Part shown: positions 48,671 to 61,127 of the stretch, one piece after another | Layout of the letters: the number at the start of each line of letters is the position of its first letter | How positions within the stretch are numbered: the stretch's first letter is position 1 | Assembly (NCBI RefSeq): GCF_001640805.2 | Contig: NC_066848.1 | Span: 12,944,592 to 13,008,591 of the forward strand | DNA from: Lates calcarifer | Taxonomy: Eukaryota; Chordata; Actinopteri; Centropomidae | Direction: 5' to 3' | DNA length: 64,000 nucleotides | The notes under the pieces: generated by a model | Seen by the model: the letters and a program-made list of their open reading frames with translations, nothing else | Database searches by the model: none | Told to the model about the DNA's origin: nothing | Position numbers and translations under genes: made by a program

Positions 48671-51600
48671 CCAGTGCAGATGTTGAAGTTATTCCTCCTT
48701 TTTTTCCTAAAAGAAATTTCCAGTGTCATCCCCCAGTTTTGTCATGGCAAAAGCTTCAGCATTGTAACTTTTTTCCCATTCCTATCAGCCTCTAACATTT
48801 CCTTTCATTTCAGACCTCGCCATTCCCTGCCTTTCCCAAAGTATTCCTCAGCCATATCACTCACAGATTCCCTACCTGCCTGCACACCTGCTCCCAATTC
48901 CCTCACCAACTCTAGAGCACATATTCCTTCCCACAAACCCTAGTCTGTTGCCACACTGTCTATTTTGCTACTCTAGCCATAGTGGTCCAGCTTCTTTTCT
49001 TATTTGTTTACCTGTCCTTTATGGATTTATCTGCCTTTGTTGACTGTCTGTCTGATGTTGAACTTTGATTTGATTTTCAGCCAAACAAACCTCATTTTAT
49101 TCCTACCTGCTCTGCTCCTGAGTGTTGCTTTTGAGTCCAAGCACCCTTTAGGAAAAACATTACAAATTCAAGTAACACTTGCACTGCACACCGACGAATT
49201 CTTCCACTATACCCTGATGGATCAACACTGCAATGAGTCAGGTCAACAGGTTTAAATGGTATATTGTTGCCAAAACTATAAACTTCAGTCTGCTTGCTGT
49301 TCCCCCCAATCACTTTTGTGTTACAGCACCTCACAGCATCACATCCTGAAAAACACCTTTAAAGAAAAATGTGTTTCTCTAAGAGGAAATGTTTATGCAT
49401 TCTGCTCCATTAAGAATGCATGGAGGCCTATTGATTAAGGCTGGCCTCCAGATTGGTTTTGTATGGAAGAGTTCTGAACACCTTGAAAAGCTTTGCATTA
49501 TTGTAAATCTTGATTATTCCATCAGTCCATCAGTACTCACATTTGAGTTAAGTAAATCTGATCTAATTATTTTTTAATTCACAGGGATGATTATGACATT
49601 CCTGAGGCAACCTTAATGAAATTAGCTGTTTGATTAGTGATTTCACGCAGTGTAGTGTACATTCTCATTTCTGTCTCATTTAAAACGCTAATTAATCGAC
49701 TGCTGCACCGAACTGGAGGACTCATGCATAACCTCCCCAGGTGTTAGCCCCATATTTAAAATCCAAATCAGTTTTTGCCCTTCACGCCATGACAAAACCC
49801 TTGAAATTTGATTTGCAGGGCTCACAGCACCATCAACGTTGGTCAACGGCATTGCTGTCATTATCTCTGTCACTAAACCCTCGTCACAGAGTGAGTCTAT
49901 GCACAGTGCGCAGTCATCATCACTGCACCCCAACAGGCCCGAAATTAGATGCAGCATCCCAGCAGGGGGACCAGGCTGGTGATCCCCAGAGGCACGTGGT
50001 CCCTTGGCTAATTGCGGAGCTGAAGCTGTGATGGAGAGGGTAATTAAAAGAGAGGAGAGCATTAATAGTACATGAGACAATGTGTGTGTGGAGAGGAGGC
50101 TTAAAGGATGGCAGAGGGAATAACGTCGATCTGGGTCTCATGTATAACATGTTAGTCCTCTCTGTCCAGCTGCATCTGACTGTAAGAAGCACATTCACAA
50201 AACCATTCATAAACCACACACGTGAACAACAGGTCAGAGGGGTCAGTCAGAGAAACATGCAGGAGGATTCATCTTACATTAACACCCTCCACTTGCTGCT
50301 CCCACACAAAGACCTGCATATGAAATAAAAGTAAACACATAGATGACAGGTGACAAAAGCTGCTCACATCAGCAGGGAGACATGCATACACCACAGGCAA
50401 TAATGTACGTGTATGCGCAAAAGCAGACATTTTCTCTACAGAGTATGTTACATTCATTCTTGATTCAGAAGCCTATGGCAATACTCTTCTGTCTGTGTGC
50501 TGTCAGAGTCTGAGCAAGAACAGAATATGAGAAAAGAGATTGGAAGCACTGCGGACAGTCTGATTGTGAGAATGAATAAGAATAGGTGAGGGAGTCAGAA
50601 ACAGAAAAGCAGAGGTACAGAGACAGAAGAAAGTTATGAGGTTAAAGAAATGTATATGCATTATTCCCCCAGTGCGTAATTTGTTCTTTGGGACAGAATT
50701 ATTATTATTTTTTTTTTTTTTGGTTCAGGCGTGGCTCTGCCCGGACCGGTGAGGATAATCAGAGCAGAGATGCAGAAACTCTAAGTGAACTTTGCAAAGT
50801 CTACCAGGCTCACTCAATACAAGCAGGGGCTTAGGGAGAGCAATGGAGGCACACATTGTTGTTCTGGATTTACCATGCAAATGTTTTTAGTCACGCATGG
50901 ATTAAGAACAACAAAGCCACTTTAACACCAGCAACCTCAGTTTAAAACGTTTTCATGCCCAGCAGACTCACCTCGACTTTTAAAAAGGTTCAGCAAAGTG
51001 GGTGTCAGCAATGATTATGTTGCCCTGTGTTGATCAATAATGGAAACACTCTGAGGATAGATGGATAGGGCTACCTTTACAAACAGAGCAGACTTCCTCC
51101 TGGTGGATATTCATTCTGTGAAAGGAATAAATGAGTTGTAGTTACATATTCAAGTTTGTCTCCGCGCTAATGACCTCCTGACTTATTGAGAGTAATGTTT
51201 TTTCTGATGGTTTTATCCATGATCGGGATGTAAAATAGCCCAGCTTGTCATTCTTCTTGCCCCATGAGGTCGTAAGGCTCAAACACAGTTCATATCAATT
51301 ATTACATTTGATGCAAAAGTTCATGATCCCTGGAGGTGTCATCTGTATGGAGTGACAGTAACAGTGGAGCAGAGCAAGTTAATATTTTCCATGTTAATTT
51401 CTTGCTTGAAGGCGAATAGAAACTCTTCACTAAGCTTAACTGGTGGGCATGTCCACTGTGCCAGGCCTCTTATTAGTGTACATTTGTTAAAGAACACATT
51501 AAAAGTATATAAATGTGTTAGCAATAACATTTATGTATTGCAGTTTCAAAATATGACACTGCTGCAGTTGTATGGTTGGTTGTTCATCACTCTGTACTTG

Positions 51601-51808
51601 TGAAATGCACAGCAGCGACCAAAAACAAATGTGCCTCAGCCCTCAGCATTTGTCACCTTTTCAAAGAGCATTTGTTTCTTTGCTGCTGCTGCGCATTATA
51701 AAAACAATGTGATATGTTTTGAGAGCGTGGACACTTCATCTTTCAAGTTTTTTTAGTTCATCGGTTCGTAAAGGTCACTTCTAAACTATTGGTTTGGAAA
51801 GATCATTT
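48671..51808. other. Intergenic stretch; contains a candidate element and an unrecognised small open frame
   Basis: Includes the 49688-50080 minus frame described separately, a T-run at 50709-50721 and otherwise unique AT-rich sequence. No supported exon. Confidence 0.5.
49688..50080 (-). other. Unrecognised 130-codon open frame with signal-peptide-like start
   Basis: The minus frame begins MSHVLLMLSSLLITLSITAS, which looks like a secretory signal, followed by a Pro/Gly-rich stretch and a Cys cluster at residues 52, 57, 60 and 65. I recognise no family. There is no polyadenylation or splice evidence, and the segment also has the texture of a conserved non-coding element (TAATTAA at its 3' end, ATTTAAAT and CATTAATAG motifs). 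A chance open frame is the more likely reading. Confidence 0.15.
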
Positions 51809-52350
51809 TTAGTGTGGCTCTAAGGATAGCAATGTCGGTCTGTCAGTCTGTCCACCATTTTGGTCCAGACAAGAAATATTTCAACAACTACTGATGGATT
51901 GCCATGAAATGTTGTACAGAAATTCATCATTCCTTGTCAGTGTCTTCCAAAGACTTTGATCCCCTTGTCACTATGAAGTCCGTGTTTGTGGATTTGAGTG
52001 AACTGAATAACTTGAGGATGGATTTCTATGAAATTTGGTTTCTACATTCACATCCCCCTAAGGAGGAATTGCTATAACTTTTCCTCTAGCACCTTCAAGT
52101 CACATTTTCAATTTGTCCAATACTTTGATTTATGACCAAATACCTGTAAAATGAATGACATTCCCTGCAGTCTCAGTTGTACTTTGCGTTTAAGTGTTAG
52201 CTTACCAACATGTTAATCAAAGATGGCAGGAATGGTAAACATTATACATGCTACATTGTGAGCATGGTAGCATACCAAACTTTGCATTTAGCTCATAGGT
52301 ATGTACAGCCTCACAGAGCTGTGAGCTTGGTGGTAGACCCTTGGGTCAAG
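51809..52350 (+). mobile_element. Dispersed repeat family B, longer copy
   Basis: Contains GGCTCTAAGGATAGCAATGT, CACCATTTTGGTCCAGACA, GATTGCCATGAAATGTTGTA, TTTGTCCAATACTTTGATTT, ATGACCAAATACCTGTAAAA and TACAGCCTCACAGAGCTGTG, in the order of a fish repeat I know well. The related TTTCTATGAAATTTGGTTTC shows the internal near-tandem duplication typical of the family. A minus-strand fragment is at 36084-36310. Confidence 0.65.
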
Positions 52351-52566
52351 CCAGTTTTATTTATACAACGTCAAATCAAAACAGAACTTATCAGGCAGTT
52401 TTCCTATAGAGCAGGTCTCAACCATACTCTTTATAATATTATTTACAGAGACTCAACAATTCTCACCTTGAGCAAACACTTGGCAACAGAGACAGTGAAG
52501 AACTCCTTTAAACAGGTTTTTATACCCTGAGCAGGACCAGGTTCTAGGTGGGCGGCTGTCTGCCTT
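52351..52566 (+). mobile_element. Dispersed repeat family E (CCTATAGAGCAGGTCT motif)
   Basis: CAAGCCAGTTTTATTTATAC, CCTATAGAGCAGGTCTCAAC, CTCTTTATAATATTATTTAC, GAGCAAACACTTGGCAACAG and CAGGTTCTAGGTGGGCGGCT follow a common fish repeat. It directly abuts the family B copy. Class unknown; assigned from memory. Confidence 0.6.
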
Positions 52567-53811
52567 GACTGCATATTTTCAGTATGCCTGTGTATTTTAC
52601 GTCTCCTGTGGGCCAGAAGTTGCAAGCAAATTGTTAGTCCTCCATCTACTGTACTATGCGGTACAAACATTGAAAAAAAAAAAAAAAGTCCACTCTTGGT
52701 TGCCGTTAAAGCCGGTGTCTGTTTTTGGTCAACATATATTTATCTGTATGGTGGAGTATCAAAAGAACACAAAAACCGGCACATTTACCACGGTTGGATT
52801 TTCCATTTATATTTGATAACATGCTTATGATGCCAATAAAGTATGGTCAGAACAGTCAACAAAGTGGAAATAACAACTTTCACACCATGTTTGTATTTTC
52901 ACTCATTGAAAATGACAGGCTTCTCCACAATGATACACAACAGCTCTTCCATTTTTGGTGTGGTGCAAACATTATTTCAATTATCTCTCCCCACTGCAGA
53001 GGATGACAGTGTGCAGAGAGTACCACATGCCACAAATTTGTGACACTCAGTATATTTTGGGATGTACTTTACTTTTTTCCCCGCTTTCCCTAAAAATGTC
53101 TTGTCTACATTTACTTCAGACAGTGTTTTCCCACATTTCCTAGAATGACTTTCAACAACTTGTAGGGGGAAAAAAGTGTGAAATGGTTGAGTTTAGCTGT
53201 GAATTTAGCTGCAAGAGAACCACTGATACTGACAGGTATAGCGATGGTATAATGAGACCAAGACAGTGACAGTTTTTTTCCTATCAAAAAAAAGAAAAGA
53301 AAAAAAAGTGTGACTCATTTTAGTCAACCACCGCATGTCTTTTCAATTGCATCATGGTCTATTAAAGGTGCTGCTGCTTGTGGGGAAACTGGCATCTCTG
53401 CTTCTGTTATGATCTATTATACAGTCTGTGTTTATGATAGATTTGTCCCCGCATGATTGCTGACTGTTGGTGCAAACTGTTGAGTCTAAAAAGAAAATTG
53501 TGTTTGAATAACCCTAAAACCTTATGATTATGTTTCTTTAGATGACTGAAAATGCTTTGTTGCTGGTGCTATGGCTGCAAACAAAATCAGGTTAAAACAT
53601 AATAAAGATGGACTCAGAATTGCAAACAAGTGGCAAATAGTTCTGTTGTAACGCCATCATGAATAGTTTCTGTAAGTAAACATTTTGTGCCAATTGTTTT
53701 GCTATTTCCTACTCCTGAACTGTGTTTATGCTCAACAGTTTCAGCGTCAAGGTGATTATCTTGAGATGTGGGCAGATTTTCTGGTTTATATTTATAATAC
53801 TACCATGGCTT
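52567..53811. other. Intergenic stretch, no gene recognised
   Basis: A-rich runs at 52673-52687 and 53286-53307. Otherwise unique-looking AT-rich sequence with short featureless frames. Confidence 0.5.
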
Positions 53812-54176
53812 TTTGAAGGAGGAGGACTGCACACAGACTTGTTCTTTTCTTCTTCTTTATTCAAGGAGCATAATGTTGAATCAAAGCCTGTGTCACCTTT
53901 AACCTTCATCAAAGGCCAAGCAGGAGTAATAAGCAGAAAACCACTTCATGTATGATGTTTTCAAACATCAAACATAAGCATCCTGTAAGATAATTAAATT
54001 ATCATCTGCATTGTTATCCTCAGTATGGCACCATCTTCTGGTCAAACAAAGTGGTTACTGACAAAGCGTCTTCTGATGAGGGGGTAAGCCAATATGTTGG
54101 GCTTTGATTCAATATTATGCTTTTTGAATAAAGAGGAAGAAAAGATTGCGCCTGTCTGCGGTCCCCCTCCTTCAAA
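53812..54176. mobile_element. Inverted-repeat element with about 77-bp arms, possible Penelope-like remnant
   Basis: The left arm 53812-53888 and the right arm 54100-54176 are inverted copies that differ at about 12 of 77 positions (counted by eye). They begin TTTGAAGGAGG and end GAATCAAAGCC. Each arm is followed inward by a related block: CTGATGAG ... GTAAGCCAATATGTTGG (54073-54099) on the right and, on the minus strand, TTTGATGAAGGTT ... (complement of 53901-53913) on the left. These resemble degraded hammerhead-ribozyme cores (CUGAUGA ... GAAAC), which are known in the terminal repeats of Penelope-like elements. The inverted repeat is seen directly; the family is an inference. Confidence 0.6.
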
Positions 54177-55707
54177 TTGACCAGAGTTCCAAGCCTACCA
54201 GCAGAAATCTGATGGGGTTGAGATGCGTACTCACTTGATGCTACAATAGCTTAAAATTCTAAATAATTGGGTGTTAAAATATAGCTCTACACAAAATCAG
54301 CCATGTATTATTTCATGAATTGAGGATATTCATGATTTTGTCTCTTGGTACCTGTAAATATTACATCACATATTAAAATTTGGAATCTTTCATTTGTAGG
54401 CGTGAGGAAAGTCAGTCATGTTTGCAAATTTGAATTATAGCTGCCAACAGTCATAAAATAAGCATGAGTCATTCTTATTTGTAATGAATCTGTGCTGTAA
54501 TTTTGATGGTGAAGGAGCTCTCTCCAGCAAACATTGAATTTCAAATTTCCTCATAATGTGCCCCTGACCATGCAGCGAAGACTGGAAAATTTGTTACCTT
54601 AAGATGCAGAAGGTAACAATGCTGAACCGAGAGTAGAACATGCCTAGAGGCTATTCATCTCTTCCCCATTCAGGCTCTGGTGAACACACACATATTTTAC
54701 TTTATACAAGTTTGTGTGTGTTGTTACTGTACGATATGCACAGCACGAGTTTGTGCTAATTAAAAAAACATTGCGCCTTCTCCCTGGAATCCTTATTATA
54801 CACCTGAAAGACATTTGGATTTTGATGATGAATGCGAAGAGATAAAAGTTGTTTCCCGGACTCCGAAATGGAGCAATAAGGACTTTGGTTAGAAATACTC
54901 ACACACTGTAGAAATCAGAGCAAGTTCTAGTTTTTCATGCAGCTAGAAGTTGTAATCAGTAAGGCTAGAAGCAAAAGACTACACTTGGGAGATACTGGCC
55001 TGCAAGATTGCCTCGCTCTAAACTGTTAACACTCTCACAGGGAATTAACTGCTTGTGTGCAAGTGTCACCAGCTTAAAGGAAAATCCAAAATCCAAAACA
55101 GGGTCCTGAAAGAAAAAGTTTCTCTGAGTAAAAGCTCTTAGCAGGTTAGTTCAGTTTAGTGTGTTAGGAAAATCCTAAGCAGTCCAGCAGTGAATCCATT
55201 TAGGCAAAGTAAAATGCAAAACATATTCCACTTAACGACAGAGGAGACAAAACTCTCAGATCAGTGCTTTCTTTTGTTAAAAGCATAACCACAAACTTTT
55301 CCTCACCTCAGGGGGCTAAACAGTTTTTATTTTATTTTTTAACAATGACAAAGTTTCACAGGTCTTTTCTTCCTTATTTTCCACCTTATTGTTGTTCTTC
55401 TACCTTTGTACAAGAACAGATGTATCTCAGGAGTATTGCTGTCTTCCTATATTTCCAAGGGAGAGGCTTACCTATTATACATAACTAGTAAATCACAATA
55501 AAATACTGGCAACCATCCATTGTATTCTTTCAGTGTAATGCATTTGCAATGCATTTACCATTAATCCATCTTCATCCATGTAACTATTTCCAAACACACA
55601 CTTTATTTTAACCCACTTTGTTCAGCATTTTTAAGTGGTATATAAAACAGTTTATAAAACACTGTAACACAATATAATGCAAACATACAGAAAAAGATCA
55701 ATTTAAA
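54177..55707. other. Intergenic stretch, no gene recognised
   Basis: Unique-looking AT-rich sequence. The segment 54500-54660 is mixed in composition. No exon or named repeat. Confidence 0.5.
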
Positions 55708-56112
55708 GGTGCTACGTGTATATTTTTGCAATTGCTACATTACTAACGTTAGCATTAACAGCTATTTATTTACCAGTCTAGAAGAAATGTTGTGAGTTCA
55801 GCATCAAACTTCATTTTCTTACTTGCCAAGAGCTGTGTCCAGCAGCGGAAACAACGTGAATGTTAATTCTTGTTTTGCCGCCAAACTTGGTTTCTTACTG
55901 GGACTGGGTAGTGGTGGTAATAATGGTTTCTAGCCAAGAGCTTCAGCCATTGTTGCGTTCACAAGAGAGGAGGTCAGAATACGCCCTACAGGGGTACATC
56001 TTCATCTTCTCATGTTGGAGAGCAGATTTAACACTATGGTGACTCACTATTGCAAAGTGGTATTACAGGACATTTCTGAATGGTTTACACTAGCATTCTT
56101 ACCTGTAGCACC
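55708..56112 (+). mobile_element. Non-autonomous repeat with short inverted ends (family F)
   Basis: Starts GGTGCTAC (55708) and ends GTAGCACC (56112), exact inverted ends of 8 bases with weaker extension. The interior (ATTACTAACGTTAGCATTAA, CCAGTCTAGAAGAAATGTTG, TTACTTGCCAAGAGCTGTG, GGAGGTCAGAATACGCCCTA) matches a fish repeat I recall. The 60-codon frame at 55860-56042 is part of the repeat, not a gene. Confidence 0.6.
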
Positions 56113-56359
56113 ACCAAGTGCTATAATCAATGTGTTTTTATGAACAATAAATCACATAATGTGAACCTAACTTGAATTATCACCCAGCTTTGCAGTTTCT
56201 ATATGAGACATCCCAGCATCTTTCAACTTATTGTTTAATTGTCCAGCTGACAACTTTACTGTATTGGTTCACTCTCACCTCTCTCAGCAGCCTTACAATA
56301 AATGCAATAAAAGCCAACAGTACACTACCTGCTAAGCACCAAAAGGCAGACAGATAAAG

Positions 56360-56560
56360 TTAGTGACTGTGCTGTGAATACCAGTGGAGGATTCACCAGC
56401 TAAAGAGACAGATATTTCCCTCTGGAGTTAGTGGGGACCAAAAAAAGCTAACAGAGATTGAATATTGTTGCAATATGTGAAATTAGGAAACCACTCCATA
56501 TCAAGGTGTAAGTATGTTATTATTGTGGTAACAGCTTGTTCTGCTGACAGAAAAAAAAAT
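56360..56560 (+). mobile_element. Unnamed dispersed repeat family A, copy 5 (5' part)
   Basis: CAGCTAAAGAGACAGATATT and AGCTAACAGAGATTGAATAT match the 5' portion seen in copies 2 and 3. ACAGCTTGTTCTGCTGA at 56530-56546 also matches copy 4 near 48206-48222. The middle, including the 22-base block, is deleted. Confidence 0.55.
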
Positions 56561-57799
56561 CATTTAATGGCAGTTGAAATGTTAATTAACACATTTGTTA
56601 ATAACCTAGAAACATGTATCAAAAAAAAAAAAAAAACTCTTTAAGGCCCAATCCCCCAGGCCAGATATTTCCTTTATACATTTTCATTAAAAGGATTCAG
56701 CAAATCTTCCAAAAATTCTTATTCCCTCTGCAGAATATAGTACAAACCGCTTTAGTATCCCAGGAGTGAAGTGTTCACAAAATTGTCTCTATGTGATAAT
56801 TTCAACAAAATCTGCAGCCTACGTTTCACAGCGCACATAACTGCGTTTCCCCATCATGTGGCAACTCACACTTTCTGCTGCTGTTTTCCGAGCTGCTGTT
56901 AAACAGTCAAATGTGTGAATATAACCCAACAATACTCCATCCTACTTTAGAGGATGGTGTGAAGTTCTGCTTTATTACACCTCTCCCCGCATGAAGCCCA
57001 GGTTCTCTAGGGCTCTTAAGTCAGACCTTGCAAAGCACCGTTTAGCCACCTTCCCTATGATGCTGGATGTTTTACTTGAAGAGGATCTTGGCATGTTCTC
57101 CCCAGTGCGCCTCTGTGTTCTCCTCCAGGCGCTACAGCCTCACAGGGCACCCTGCCACAGGAGAGGATTAATATTAATTCCTTCCAAATTACTCACAGAT
57201 TCAATTATACAAGATAATGCAAAACCCTTTCAGGTCTGTTTTACTTCCTACACACACACACACACACACACAAAAATCAGCCAATTGGAGCAGCATTGTC
57301 TAACACAGCTATTTTTTTCTTCTACTTATGTGCACCTTTAGTAAGCAGGCTTTCTCTCTATGGTGGGATATCTGGGTGTAAGGGTAATGACATGTGGGAG
57401 ATATTGCCACTGCTAATGTATAATACAACTAAAACTTTGCCATCAAATGCAGTTTCAGTATTGAAAGCCCTTTTCGCCTCGTCATCTCTTAGCACTTTTT
57501 TTAAGCACATTGAAAGTTTTGCCTAGCTGAACGCTGGCCTCGGGGGAAGTATCACAGGGACCATTAGATTGGAAAAAAAGGAGTTCGTCATACTCTGTTT
57601 AGAGGCTTGTGCTGCTGATGTTTTGGTTCGCTTTTCAGAAGTCACAGGGGTCTCTAGTAGTTGGGCTGGCATGCCCTCAAATGCTACACACTGGCAGTTA
57701 ATCACATAGATCTCCAGCAACAAAACCAGCCCGGCCAAGTGAGAAATAAATAGGAAAGAACATGACAGAGAAAAGTGGGGGAGAGACAGACAGTTAGAC

Positions 57800-57824
57800 A
57801 GAGAGAGAGAGAGAGAGAGAGAGA
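57800..57824. repeat. (GA)n microsatellite
   Basis: About 25 bases of GA, read directly. Confidence 0.93.
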
Positions 57825-59491
57825 CTAGAATGGAACACAGTGAAGAATAAGGTAAAGGAAAGAGAAAAAAAAACATGATTACTGCAGACAGATAGAGGTA
57901 AGAAGACATTATCTGATTTCTGACAATTAATAACTCATTAGTTAAAATGCGGGTCTGTGGCAAGTAGTCAGTGGCAACACAATAAAAACCTATTAATCGT
58001 GCTGTTGGCGCTGAATTGGCCCCTTGGATAGACACCAGAATTTAGACCAACTCCTTCCCCACAAACTATCAGGAAAAACAAAAGACATTCCCTCTATCTC
58101 TCCGCCAAACATAGCTACGCTGTCATTGCCATAGGTAGCTGAAATGACGGGCAAGAGACAGACATCTGTGGTACAAATATACCTTTTGAATAAACTGTGC
58201 AAATTTCCTGTCCATTGGCAACAAAGTTGACTAAATTAATATTTAGGCTGGCTAGCATGTCAGCAATTAGCTCGCCAGCTACAGCAGTTCATCAACAAGC
58301 CCCATGATATGCTGCTATGTCGCCAGGCTTTGAGAACCAAATATTCTGGGGAATGAATTTCGCTCTCTGGTGTGTCCATGTTTTTAGTCAGTTCACGGGG
58401 AGGGCTACACAGCCTGTGGAAAACAGTTGTGTAATGTCTTCTGTGGCTCTAGAGGAGATTTGTCAAGTGAGAATTTCTTTCAGGATATTTTTTCATGATA
58501 TCTTGGCCTCAGTTGCATCGATTTTTTACTATTCCTTAAAAAAAATGTGTCTCCTGTGAGTCCCTCAACTTACAGAAGCGCGTTGCTATATCACTGCAGT
58601 ACCTCTTTAAAAAAAAAAAGATAGCTCCTGTAGACAGAAATAATCTTCCACTGAAGAAAACTTGGAACTGTGCTGTACACTATTATCTACTATCTACTGT
58701 GAAAATAAATGTGTTACAGTGGTTAAACATGGCAGGATAAATTATAAGTGCAGGCAGCCAGGCACCTTGGAGGGCTAGGGATCTAACATACCTCTAAGAT
58801 AATGATGTCTGAGATAAGAATCTGCCTGATTCGAATCTGAGCTGCATGTTATCAACCTCTTTTTCTCACTATGTTTCCTGCAAGTCTCCATTATCACCCT
58901 TCAAATTAAAGGCAAAAAGGCAGGCTTTGACTATGGGCAAACCTTATGTATGCATAGCTTGGTTGGTTCCAATTTAGCAGTATGGTTTATGACAGTTTAT
59001 GTCCACACAGCAGGATAAATCTTTACATGTCTTGTTTAATGCTATTAAAATATTCCTTCAGTTGGACAAATTTCTCTCTCTCTCTCGATCTCATGATCTC
59101 AGGACCGACACATGCACAGATGCTGTGAATGAGCAAGTGTCCCTGAGCTCCTCGCAACGCTCTTACAACCCAACCCACACACTTAGTCTCCTCTCACAGC
59201 AACAGCAGCCTCAAAACCAGTTGTGTGAAAAGAAGTAGTTTCAAAAATAGTGAAGAAAATCAGAGGTAGATTAATATCCAGCAGCTGATTTGTGAGCGTG
59301 TACTCTGAAGGTGTTTGGGTGTGCTGTAGGAAATTCATCACAAATGTATGTAGTGTGTGTGTGTATGTAGACACAGATCTGTGTCAGTGATTTGTGCACC
59401 AAACTGAAATGAAATCATCTTTTTGCAGTTGACCCAAGAACTTCCACTGCAGGACCTCGACATCCATCTCAAATGAACAACATCCTGTCTC

Positions 59492-59495
<4 letters not shown>

Positions 59496-59534
<39 letters not shown>
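59496..59534. repeat. (CA)n microsatellite
   Basis: A perfect CA run of about 39 bases. Confidence 0.95.
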
Positions 59535-59537
<3 letters not shown>

Positions 59538-60073
59538 TGCTTCCAGCCCTAATGCACTCACGCAGATGGACAGAAATTAATACACACATACAAACAGCAA
59601 CCCTGCCGACCTCACACAACGCTCATCAGCCTTCACCCTGCCACCGCAGACAGAAAGAAGGCTGAGCCTGGAGGTGGAGAGTAGCAAAAGGCAGAGGCAG
59701 TGTGTGGGGTAGTAATACTACCACTCTGCTCCTCATCTGGCTCGCCCGTGGACAAAGCCCATCCGTTAGAGTGCAGGTCACGCACACCCAGGAATACAGA
59801 TGGGCTGGCGAGTCTCTCTGCCCTGCCACTCAATGATTTAAGGGGTGAGATTAAACAAGAGGAGCTACTCTCACATGTATGAGCAGAGAGGGATGTGTGT
59901 GCTGCCTTTGATTTTGTTAGAATGTGAAGGTATTTGTGGCGATGTGTTTACATGTTCGACGTGATGCACATGTACCTACTGTTGTGCCGTTGTGCGCTGC
60001 TTTTATTGGGAGGTGTTTGCAGGCCTGTGTGTATTTTTTTATACGCCTGGCTAACTGTGTGTATACCTGTGTA

Positions 60074-60075
<2 letters not shown>

Positions 60076-60114
<39 letters not shown>
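60076..60114. repeat. (GT)n microsatellite
   Basis: A perfect GT run of about 39 bases. Confidence 0.95.
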
Positions 60115-60117
<3 letters not shown>

Positions 60118-60476
60118 CAAGACAGCAGTGAAAGCATCCATTTAGGCTGCAGAGCACAGTGTACTGTGGCAGCAGAATAGGGCAGAACTGGTGGACAAAC
60201 TGTTTGAATAAATCCTTTGTGGTAAAAGCAAAATAATCCGAGGCTTGTACACAAATCAGCGGGCGCTGACTCTATCACTGCCCGGGAGTGTGGTCAAGTG
60301 CAAAGTTCCTCATTCAGTTGACAGTGTGATGCTCAGAGTTGGTTCTAGGTTCTCCTGCAGTTTCAAGATAATATGCTCAGTTCAGCTTCACTGTTTGTCC
60401 TCTGACTTAATCTGTCTTGACGTACAAATTGAAGAGCCCGAATTAAAGGGGAAAAGACTGGGTGTGTGGTTTTAAC

Positions 60477-61127
60477 AGCAGTGGCAGAAAGAAACTAAAT
60501 ACATTTACTCAAACACTGGTAAGTACACATTGGTTGTTTTTTTTTTTCCTCAGAATATGACATGATCAGCTCATAAAAAAATAATCATACATGTACAGTA
60601 AATTATAAATGCCCCAGAATACAAAGCTTGCCTAATTAGCTCCATCATTAGCAGTTACAATATTAAAGTACTGCTTACATGATTATGCATCAGTAATAAT
60701 AATCCAATAAGATAATGACACTCTGTAGGAGGACAACTGCATAATGAGCACTCTCACTTTTGACAGCAGCAAAGCTGCATTATATAGTGTCCCAGACAAA
60801 TGCAGTGTCACCCTGTATGAGTAACATTAGCAAAAAAAAAAAAAACAGCCTACTGAGCCGCAGTTGTGTAGGAAACCACAAAGAAACACGAATACCTCAT
60901 TACAGCTGAAGTGTCTCATTCAATTAAATTCAACCAAAATCTTATGGATTTAGTCTGATATTATTAATGCACACAATTTCCAACTCTCCTATGACAAACT
61001 CTGCAATCATTCTCTGACGCAAGATGTTGAATGTAGTACTGAATGTGATGTTGTACTTATAAAGCATTATTTTGACATTGAGGTATTGCTGTTCTCACTC
61101 GAGTAACAGATTTGAATACTTCTAGCT
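60477..61127 (+). mobile_element. Dispersed repeat family G (ACTAAGTACATTTACTCAAG type), near full length
   Basis: The left end CAGTGGCAGAAAGAAACTAA / ATACATTTACTCAAACACTG, the middle TTAGCTCCATCATTAGCAGT, CAGTAATAATAATCCAATAA and ACTGCATAATGAGCACTCTC, and the right end ACTCGAGTAACAGATTTGAA / TACTTCT follow in order a very abundant fish repeat of similar length. It is non-coding. The assignment is from memory. Confidence 0.65.

Larger units (their letters stand above)
56561..60476. other. Intergenic stretch with several microsatellites
   Basis: Contains A runs (56621-56635, 58608-58620), a CA run (57251-57273), a GA run (57800-57824), a CA run (59496-59534) and a GT run (60076-60114). The segment 56960-57210 and the GC-richer segment 59620-59860 are unique and could be regulatory or exonic, but I cannot identify a product. 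The 170-codon minus frame over 57523-58035 depends on the GA run. Confidence 0.5.

Noticed and set aside
57523..58035. 170-codon minus-strand frame
   Set aside because: Depends on the GA/CT run at 57800-57824 (Ser-Leu repeats) and pyrimidine-rich flanks.
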